Shown: piece by piece, positions 58,757 to 64,000 of the stretch | Numbering within the stretch: the stretch's first letter is position 1 | Layout: each line of letters starts with the position of its first letter | Source of the DNA: Elusimicrobia bacterium GWA2_61_42 | Lineage (GTDB): Bacteria > Elusimicrobiota > Elusimicrobia > Elusimicrobiales > UBA9959 | Length of the DNA stretch: 64,000 bases | Reading direction: 5' to 3' | Assembly: GCA_001799615.1 (NCBI GenBank) | Contig: MGTU01000009.1 | Coordinates: 64,576-128,575, forward strand | Program-made: the position numbers and the translations under genes | The notes under the pieces: generated by a model | What the model was told of the DNA's origin: nothing | Databases searched by the model: none | The model's input: the letters and a program-made list of their open reading frames with translations, nothing else

Positions 58757-59841
58757 GCCGGCTCCTGTGTCAGCGCGTAGGCGGCCGCGGCCGAGGCGAA
58801 TTTGTCTTCCGACGCCGCCTCGGCCTGCAGCGCGGCGCGCCCGGCGCCGCCGGCTTTAGCCAGGGCCAGGGCGGCGTTGATGCGCACATGGTAACTGTTG
58901 TCGCGCAGCATCGCCCTGATCTCCGGCAGCAGGTCGGCGCAGCAGAGATGCGCGTATTTGAGGGCCGCCAGGCGCACGCGCCAATCCGGGTTCTTCATGG
59001 CTTCCGGCATCTTGGAAAAATCCCCGATCCTGGCCAGGGCCTTTATGGAGGCTATAAGGATCTCCGGTTCGTGCGGGTAGGCGGCGTAGTATTCTTTCAG
59101 CAGGCCGCGGCCTTTCTCGCAGGTAGCGGCGAAACAGGCGTTTATGCAGTCGCGCTTGACCAGGTTCTGCACGCTTTGGTCGTTCAGGGTCTCCTTCATG
59201 AAGAGACCGAATTCACCCTCCTTGCCTTCGGCCTTAAGCGCGGAGATGATGTTGTAGAAAATGTCCTCGGTGTATTTCGGGGTGAGGTAAGGCAGCGCGG
59301 AAAGCATTTGCGCCAGGGCGCGGATGTCGGCATGCTCGCGCGTAAGGCGGCTGAGCCCGTAGATTATGCGGTACTTCACGTCGTGAACCGGTTCGCTGCG
59401 GTAGACGGCCAGGAAGAATTCCCTGCTGGCTTTGAGGCGGAAGGACGCCATGATGTCTATGGCGTTGCCGCGCTTGTACCAGGTCCGGTGACGGGCCAGG
59501 CGGCGGTAATGGTCGTCTATGCCAAGCTGGCCGATAAGGGCCCTGGCGCGGTCCGCTATCTCCCCTTCGAAGCTGTCCAGGACGCTGGCGATGGCTTCGC
59601 TGTAGGCCGCGAACTCGTATTCGGCGGCCGGCCCGGGCAGCAGTTCGGCAGGGGCGGTGGAGGTTATCAGCGCGGTGGAAGCCAGGCGCTTAAGGGCCAG
59701 CTTTTCCCGCTCTATCCGTTCCACCATGTTCTTGTTATAGAGCAGGAACAGGATCTCGAAGACGTTGAAAAGTCCCAGCAGCAGCACCGCGACGGTGACG
59801 TAATCGTAAAAGTGAGGCGACTGCGTTAGCAGGTCTAGCAA
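58753..59841 (-). CDS. Membrane-anchored HEAT-repeat protein
   Basis: 362 aa with a TTG start at 59841; AAGG lies at the right distance before it. TM at about 15-37 (VTVAVLLLGLFNVFEILFLL), then an all-helical region with HEAT units (SIKALARIGDFSKMPEAMKN, WRVRLAALKYAHLCCADLLP, YHVRINAALALAKAGGAG). It is fused in an overlapping reading order with the GT2 synthase and likely assists it. Confidence 0.88.
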   Translation of the reverse strand: MLDLLTQSPHFYDYVTVAVLLLGLFNVFEILFLLYNKNMVERIEREKLALKRLASTALITSTAPAELLPGPAAEYEFAAYSEAIASVLDSFEGEIADRARALIGQLGIDDHYRRLARHRTWYKRGNAIDIMASFRLKASREFFLAVYRSEPVHDVKYRIIYGLSRLTREHADIRALAQMLSALPYLTPKYTEDIFYNIISALKAEGKEGEFGLFMKETLNDQSVQNLVKRDCINACFAATCEKGRGLLKEYYAAYPHEPEILIASIKALARIGDFSKMPEAMKNPDWRVRLAALKYAHLCCADLLPEIRAMLRDNSYHVRINAALALAKAGGAGRAALQAEAASEDKFASAAAAYALTQEPA

Positions 59842-59870
59842 GCTTTACCTTCAGGCGGGCTGTGACGCCC

Positions 59871-60242
59871 TTATTTTTTGTTTTCCAGGAACTTCTCTAT
59901 GCGGAGCTTCAGGTGAGCGATATTGGTCGGTTTCGTTATATATTCCGCTATCCCCAGGTCGTAGCCGCGCTGTATGTTCGATTCCTGCTTCAGCGACGTC
60001 ATCATGAAGATAGGGATCTCTTTTGTCGCCGGGTTCTCTTTCATTTTTTTAGCCACTTCGAACCCGGACATGCGCGGCATGTTTATATCCAGCAGCAGCA
60101 GGTCGGGCTTGAAGGATTCCGCCAGGGCAAGGCCTTCGGGACCGTCAAAGGCGGTCGCTATCGTGTGGCCGGATTTAGACAGGTAGGCCTTACAGATCAG
60201 GTGGATAGTCTCGTCGTCGTCTATGATCAGGATCTTTGCCAT
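59871..60242 (-). CDS. CheY-like response regulator
   Basis: 123 aa, receiver only. IIDDDETIH acid cluster, phosphorylatable D52 in LLLLDINMPRMSG, conserved Thr in FMMTSLKQ and Lys in YITKPTN. No output domain. It is the first gene of the operon that continues with HEAT, GT2 and phosphatase genes, 29 nt before the HEAT start, so it probably controls the synthase by protein contact. Confidence 0.93.
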   Translation of the reverse strand: MAKILIIDDDETIHLICKAYLSKSGHTIATAFDGPEGLALAESFKPDLLLLDINMPRMSGFEVAKKMKENPATKEIPIFMMTSLKQESNIQRGYDLGIAEYITKPTNIAHLKLRIEKFLENKK

Positions 60243-60248
60243 TTTAGG

Positions 60249-60280
60249 AATATCCCGGCCCCTCCGAGGGGGCCGGGATA
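60249..60280 (-). terminator. Hairpin between the cyclophilin and response-regulator genes
   Basis: ATCCCGGCCCC / GGGGCCGGGAT, an 11-bp stem. It lacks a strong T-run on the minus strand (ATTCCTAAA), so termination may be partial and some transcripts may read into the CheY operon. Confidence 0.6.
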
Positions 60281-60291
60281 AGTAAACCTCT

Positions 60292-60996
60292 TTAGTTAAG
60301 CAGCTGCGCGCTCTTGATGTAGTCCATCTTGGGGAAGTCTTTCTTCAGGTAGGCGTTGCCCTGCATCTGCACGCGGCCCTGGTCGGGGCCCATGCCGGAG
60401 GGGGCGCCTTCGCCGTAGCCGGAGTAGATGTTCTCTACTATTTCCATGCCGTCGATAACTTTGCCGAAGGGGGAGAAGCCCATGCCGTCCAGGCGCTCGT
60501 TGTCGCCGAAGTTGATGAACATCTGGGTGGTGCGGGTGTCGGGGCCGGCCATTGCGTAGGAGACGTAGCCCTTGGTGTTGGACTGCTTCACGGGGTCGTC
60601 CTTGATGCGGGCGCCGCGCCAGGCCGAGGCAACGGCGGGGTCGCCGTGGATGCCGAACTGCACCATGAAGCCTTCTATCACGCGGAAGAAAGCCAGGTCG
60701 GTGAAGAAGCCGGCTTTGACCAGGTTGTAGAACCTGTCGGCGCCGAGCGGGGACCACGAGCGGTTGATCTCAAGGGTGAAATCCCCCTTGGTGGTATTGA
60801 ATTTTACTTTGAAGGTTTCGGGGGCTTTTTCGGTGGCGTTAGCCGGGTTCTTAAGCGTTTCCATGTCTGTTTTGATCTCCTGTGCCTGGGTTACGGCGGC
60901 CTGGGTAGGCTGCGCGGTGGCCGTTTCCTGCGCCTTATTGGCGCAAGACGACGCAAAAACAGCTGCTGAGATAAGTGCGAGGGTACGGATGTTCAT
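60292..60996 (-). CDS. Cyclophilin-type peptidyl-prolyl isomerase, probable lipoprotein
   Basis: 234 aa from 60996, preceded by GGAGG. N-terminal SAAVFASSC is a weak lipobox (Cys18). A Gln/Thr/Ala-rich tether follows, then the cyclophilin domain: FFRVIEGFMVQFGIHGD (active-site Arg and Gln), SYAMAGPDTRTTQMFINFG and FGKVIDGMEIVENI. Folding helper for exported proteins, which fits the many secreted products here. Confidence 0.92.
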   Translation of the reverse strand: MNIRTLALISAAVFASSCANKAQETATAQPTQAAVTQAQEIKTDMETLKNPANATEKAPETFKVKFNTTKGDFTLEINRSWSPLGADRFYNLVKAGFFTDLAFFRVIEGFMVQFGIHGDPAVASAWRGARIKDDPVKQSNTKGYVSYAMAGPDTRTTQMFINFGDNERLDGMGFSPFGKVIDGMEIVENIYSGYGEGAPSGMGPDQGRVQMQGNAYLKKDFPKMDYIKSAQLLN

Positions 60997-61068
60997 TTTG
61001 GGGAACCTCCTGGAACAGCGATGAGAGATAAATATTATAATAAATCCAGAGCCTTTTAAGGAGGGCCT

Positions 61069-61470
61069 ATGTCGTTTAAAATTAACGCGGTTTATGCGGG
61101 AGATGACCAGGTGCGGCTTACGCACGGCCTGAGCGGCAGCGAGCTGCTGACCGACCTGCCCCCGGATAACGGCGGCAGGGGACGGACCTTTTCTCCTACC
61201 GACCTGGCCGCCGCTTCGGTGGCTTCCTGCGTGCTCAGCATTATGGCCAAATTGGCGGCGCGCGACGGGATCAAGTTCGAAGGCGCTTCCTTCGAAATAG
61301 AAAAACACATGCAGGAGCACCCGCGCCGCATCGCCAAACTGACCGGCGTAATAACCCTGCCGCCCGGCCTGGAGCCCGCGCAGCGGGAGAAACTGCTGGC
61401 CTGCGTGAAGGCCTGCCCGGTCAGCCGGAGCCTGCACCCGGACATAAAAATGGAGTTTACCGTACTGTAG
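61069..61470 (+). CDS. OsmC/Ohr-family peroxide-type protein
   Basis: 133 aa. C54 in SPTDLAAASVASCVLSIMA and C116 in CVKACPVSRSLHPDIKM are the two conserved cysteines of the OsmC family, which reduces organic hydroperoxides with thiols. GGAGG ribosome site. It shares an AT-rich divergent promoter region (AAATATTATAATAAAT, about 61031-61046) with the cyclophilin gene and lies 9 nt before the heme-membrane gene. Confidence 0.92.
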   Translation: MSFKINAVYAGDDQVRLTHGLSGSELLTDLPPDNGGRGRTFSPTDLAAASVASCVLSIMAKLAARDGIKFEGASFEIEKHMQEHPRRIAKLTGVITLPPGLEPAQREKLLACVKACPVSRSLHPDIKMEFTVL

Positions 61471-61479
61471 CGCCCCCCT

Positions 61480-62124
61480 ATGAAAAAAGCCCTTCTGTTC
61501 TTATTCCCGCTGCTGGCGGCCGCGGCGCTCGTTTTGTGGTACTACAACAACAGCTCCGCGCCGATGGGTAGTTCCTCCGCGGACGGCGCCGGCTGGGTAA
61601 TGGCGCTGGGCCGCCTGGCCGGCATAGCCGGGGCCCTGGGCGTCATGGGGCAGCTGCTGCTGATGTCGCGGGCGGACTGGCTGCAGCCCCTGCGGGGAGC
61701 CGGCCTGCCGGCCTGGCATCACCGGGCCGGCCTGGCGATACCGCTGTTCCTGCTGGCCCATCCGGCGCTGGTCGCCTGGCATCACGCGCTGCAGGCCGAG
61801 AATTCTTTTCTGGAGCAGTACCTGGCCATGCTGCGCTGGGACGACGTGCCGCAGGCGGCGGCGGGGGAAGTCCTTATAATAGCCGCAGTGCTGCTGTCCC
61901 TTCCCTTTATTAAGCGGCGGCTTAGCTACGCGGCCTGGAAATGGGCGCATTTGGGCGTATACGCCGGGCTGGCCCTCGCCATAGGGCATCAGTTCGAACT
62001 GGGCGGGGACCTGACGGCCGAAAAGCCGTACTTCGCCTGGGTCTGGCGCGTCCTGCTGGCCTTTACGGCGGCCAACGCGCTTTGGTGGCGCCTGCTCAAG
62101 CCGCGCCTGGGCGGCAGGCCGTGA
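61480..62124 (+). CDS. Ferric reductase-like heme-b membrane protein (MsrQ-like)
   Basis: 214 aa. About six TM helices. His pairs for heme: WHHRAGLAIPLFLLAHPALV with AWHH, and KWAHLGVYAGLALAIGHQFE. This is the layout of the ferric-reductase-like/MsrQ family, which passes electrons through the membrane. Overlaps the start of msrA (GTGA). The context suggests it could supply electrons to methionine sulfoxide repair, but MsrQ normally works with MsrP, which is not here. Confidence 0.8.
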   Translation: MKKALLFLFPLLAAAALVLWYYNNSSAPMGSSSADGAGWVMALGRLAGIAGALGVMGQLLLMSRADWLQPLRGAGLPAWHHRAGLAIPLFLLAHPALVAWHHALQAENSFLEQYLAMLRWDDVPQAAAGEVLIIAAVLLSLPFIKRRLSYAAWKWAHLGVYAGLALAIGHQFELGGDLTAEKPYFAWVWRVLLAFTAANALWWRLLKPRLGGRP

Positions 62125-62702
62125 GCAAACTGATCTTAATTCTGGCCGCCTGCCTGGCGGCGCAGCCGCAAGCCGGGGGAGCCCCGGCAAGGAGCAAAAA
62201 AATGGACGTTAAAGCTAAAACGGAAACGGCGCTGCTGGCCGGCGGCTGCTTCTGGGGCATGCAGGAGATACTGCGCGCCCTGCCCGGGGTGACGGCCACC
62301 ACCGTCGGCTACACCGGCGGCAAGACCGAAAATCCCAAATACCAGGACGTGAAGACGGGGACCACCGGCCACGCCGAGAGCATAGAGATAAAGTTCGACC
62401 CGGCCAAACTCTCCTACGGCGCCATCCTGGACCTGTTCTTCAAGATGCACGACCCTACCACGCCCAACCGCCAGGGCAACGATACCGGCAGCCAGTACCG
62501 CTCCGCCATTTTTTACCTGACCCCAGCCCAGAAGGCCGAGGCGGAGGCGGCGGTAAAACGGGCGCAGGCCTCCGGGCTCTGGAAGCGGCCCATCACCACC
62601 GGGATCGTCCCGGCGGGGAAATTCTGGACGGCGGAAGACTATCACCAGGACTATTTAAAGAAACATCCGGGCGGCTATACCTGCCATTACATCAGGGAAT
62701 AA
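62121..62702 (+). CDS. msrA: Exported peptide methionine sulfoxide reductase A
   Basis: 193 aa with a GTG start at 62121 overlapping the previous stop. A signal-like N-terminus (KLILILAACLAAQPQAG) precedes the MsrA domain: LAGGCFWGMQEI (catalytic Cys), VGYTGGKTENPKYQDV, NDTGSQYRSAIFY and EDYHQDYLKKHPGGYTCHY with a resolving Cys. Exported MsrA repairs oxidised Met in envelope proteins. The GTG frame is required to include the signal. Confidence 0.93.
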   Translation: MSKLILILAACLAAQPQAGGAPARSKKMDVKAKTETALLAGGCFWGMQEILRALPGVTATTVGYTGGKTENPKYQDVKTGTTGHAESIEIKFDPAKLSYGAILDLFFKMHDPTTPNRQGNDTGSQYRSAIFYLTPAQKAEAEAAVKRAQASGLWKRPITTGIVPAGKFWTAEDYHQDYLKKHPGGYTCHYIRE

Positions 62703-62710
62703 CTGCTCCC

Positions 62711-62735
62711 GGGCCCAGGCGCTCTGGGCCCTTTT
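62711..62735 (+). terminator. Intrinsic terminator of the msrA operon
   Basis: GGGCCCAG - GCGCT - CTGGGCCC followed by TTTTAT. Confidence 0.85.
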
Positions 62736-62783
62736 ATCCCGAAAAAGGGGCCTAAAGGCTCTTAAAAACCGCGCCTTTACTAT

Positions 62784-62800
62784 CTATACTTTAAGTATAG
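62784..62800. promoter_or_regulatory. 17-nt perfect palindrome over a -10 box
   Basis: CTATACTT-T-AAGTATAG. It contains TATACT (62785-62790) and ends at the base before the ATG of the clostripain gene, so a bound regulator would cover the promoter and the start codon. Confidence 0.55.
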
Positions 62801-64000
62801 ATGGCCCATGTCATTAAATCCCTGCTTTTTGCCGCGCTGATCTTCCCGCTCAATGCCGCCTTTGCCGCCGGTTTCAATTTTGAAACCGACCCGGTTTCCT
62901 ATTTTAAGACGGCGCTCGATGAGGCGGCCGTTCCCGCGGTTCCCGTCCCCGCCGGCCAGCCGGAGCAGGCCGGCCCGAAAGAATGGACCGTGATGCTTTA
63001 CGCCGAGGGCAAGAGCAGCGCGGAAGGCCTGTCGCTCGACGCGGTGAACATGCTGGAGGAGAACGGCGGGTCCACGGACAGGGTGGATTACGTAGCCGAG
63101 CTCAGCCGCATGCGCGGGCAGTTCTTCGACACGCCCGAGGACGGGGACTGGACCGGCGCGCGCCGCTACCATATACAAAAAGACGATAATTTCGCGTTGA
63201 TCAGGTCTCCCGTGCTGCAGTCCTTCACCGGAGTGAACACGGGCGACTGGCGGCACCTGGCCGACTTTATAAAGTGGAGCAAGGCCAATTTCCCGGCCAA
63301 GCGCTACGCGCTGGTGATACTGGGGCATGGCAGCGGCTGGCGTGACATCGCCCGCTCCGATAAAGGCCTGGCTTTCGACGAAGAGACCGGCCGCGGCATA
63401 GAGAACCCCGAACTGGCCCGCGCCATAGAGGAGTCCGGCGGGAAGCTGGATCTGCTGGTGCTCAACGCCTGCCTGATGCAGACCGCCGAGGCCCTTTACG
63501 ACCTGAAGGACAGCGCCGGCTATATAGTCGGCTCGGAGAACGTCATGCGCGGCATCCCGTACGAGAGAATAGTGCCCGTCCTCAACGCCCGGCCTGGCAT
63601 GGACGCCAGGGAGGCGGCAAAGCTTTTTGTGGAAAAACACGCCGAGGCTTACGGCGGTTACCCGCACCAGAACCCGACCCTGTCGGCGGTAGACGCGGGC
63701 GCGCTGAACGATTTCTTCGCGCTGCTCGAGGGCTGGAGCCGGGCGGCCATAAAATACGGCAAGAAAAAAATCTTCCGTGCCCAACTGGACGCGGCCTTCG
63801 GCTTCGACAACGGCCAGAAAGACGCTAAAGACCTCGGTGATCTTATGCGGCTGGTGGGGGCGAACGCCCAGGACCCGGCCCTGGCGGCACAAAGCGCGGC
63901 TTTATCGGAATTTATAAGGACAAAACTGACGGCGGCTTCTTTCGGGACGGACAACAGGGTAAGCGGCGTCGCGGCTTATATGCCCGCCGGCAAATACAGC
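62801..64000 (+). CDS. Clostripain-like (C11) cysteine protease, cut by the window end
   Basis: 400 codons visible, open to the last base, so the C-terminus is missing. Signal peptide to AAFAAG, linker VPAVPVPAGQPE at 44-55 (identical to the serine protease at 2418), then EWTVMLYAEGKSS, ALVILGHGSGW (catalytic His) and LDLLVLNACLMQTAEALYDL (catalytic Cys), followed by SENVMRGIPYERI. C11 enzymes cut after Arg or Lys and often self-process. No ribosome site; the ATG follows the palindromic -10 region. Confidence 0.93.
   Translation, partial: MAHVIKSLLFAALIFPLNAAFAAGFNFETDPVSYFKTALDEAAVPAVPVPAGQPEQAGPKEWTVMLYAEGKSSAEGLSLDAVNMLEENGGSTDRVDYVAELSRMRGQFFDTPEDGDWTGARRYHIQKDDNFALIRSPVLQSFTGVNTGDWRHLADFIKWSKANFPAKRYALVILGHGSGWRDIARSDKGLAFDEETGRGIENPELARAIEESGGKLDLLVLNACLMQTAEALYDLKDSAGYIVGSENVMRGIPYERIVPVLNARPGMDAREAAKLFVEKHAEAYGGYPHQNPTLSAVDAGALNDFFALLEGWSRAAIKYGKKKIFRAQLDAAFGFDNGQKDAKDLGDLMRLVGANAQDPALAAQSAALSEFIRTKLTAASFGTDNRVSGVAAYMPAGKYS

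Noticed and set aside
1-64000. tRNA, rRNA, integrase, IS or prophage genes
   Set aside because: None recognised on either strand, so no evidence that any part is a recent mobile island.

Overview
This 64 kb window looks like chromosomal DNA from a GC-rich (roughly 60-65 % by eye), diderm, uncultivated bacterium. Lipoproteins, outer-membrane PorV/PorQ-type barrels, FlgD/T9SS-like C-terminal domains and many Sec-exported hydrolases point to Elusimicrobiota or a neighbouring phylum. This is inference: the window has no rRNA or ribosomal protein marker. I see no tRNA, rRNA, CRISPR array, IS element or prophage. Genes are tightly packed, frequently overlap as ATGA or GTGA, and are usually separated by strong hairpin plus T-run terminators.

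Layout. 0-10 kb: a secreted FliF/YscJ-like protein, an isolated EF-Tu domain 2, a VOC protein, a CopZ-like/VF530 fusion, a secreted trypsin-like protease, RNase HI plus a DEDDh exonuclease, a TPR protein, an AddB-like nuclease and a metallophosphoesterase remnant. 10-33 kb: mostly exported hydrolases (papain-like protease, class A acid phosphatase, phospholipase D-like, agmatine deiminase-like, ComEC-type MBL hydrolase, caspase-like, transglutaminase-like, prolyl oligopeptidase, CHAP-like), mixed with housekeeping or repair genes (PfkB kinase, PIF1-WYL helicase, RadC, Tex) and a pair of secreted paralogues of unknown function. 33-45 kb: signalling and envelope genes (PAS, CsgG-like, TPR, M28, SLT, HtpX, histidine kinase, SRAP, nucleotidyl cyclase) and a candidate structured ncRNA at 34.9-35.2 kb.

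45-60 kb is the most remarkable part. Two divergent gene pairs, each coding for a large surface protein with a FlgD/T9SS-like tail and a PorV/PorQ-type barrel, flank an intergenic region holding a GEMM-I (c-di-GMP or cGAMP) riboswitch with its own terminator. Next come a TPR/beta-barrel export porin, a TIM-barrel glycosidase-like protein and DgkA. Converging on them is an operon of CheY, HEAT-repeat membrane protein, processive GT2 synthase and a tandem phosphatase-like protein. Together these resemble a cyclic-dinucleotide-controlled surface adhesin and exopolysaccharide locus. 60-64 kb: a cyclophilin lipoprotein, an OsmC / heme-b membrane protein / exported MsrA repair operon, and a clostripain-like protease cut by the window end.

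Two transcription signals recur. One is a set of genes whose ATG lies only 5-7 nt past a -10 box, which implies leaderless mRNAs. The other is a TTGACA-N16/17-TAGACT promoter used by the ncRNA and by secreted proteins.
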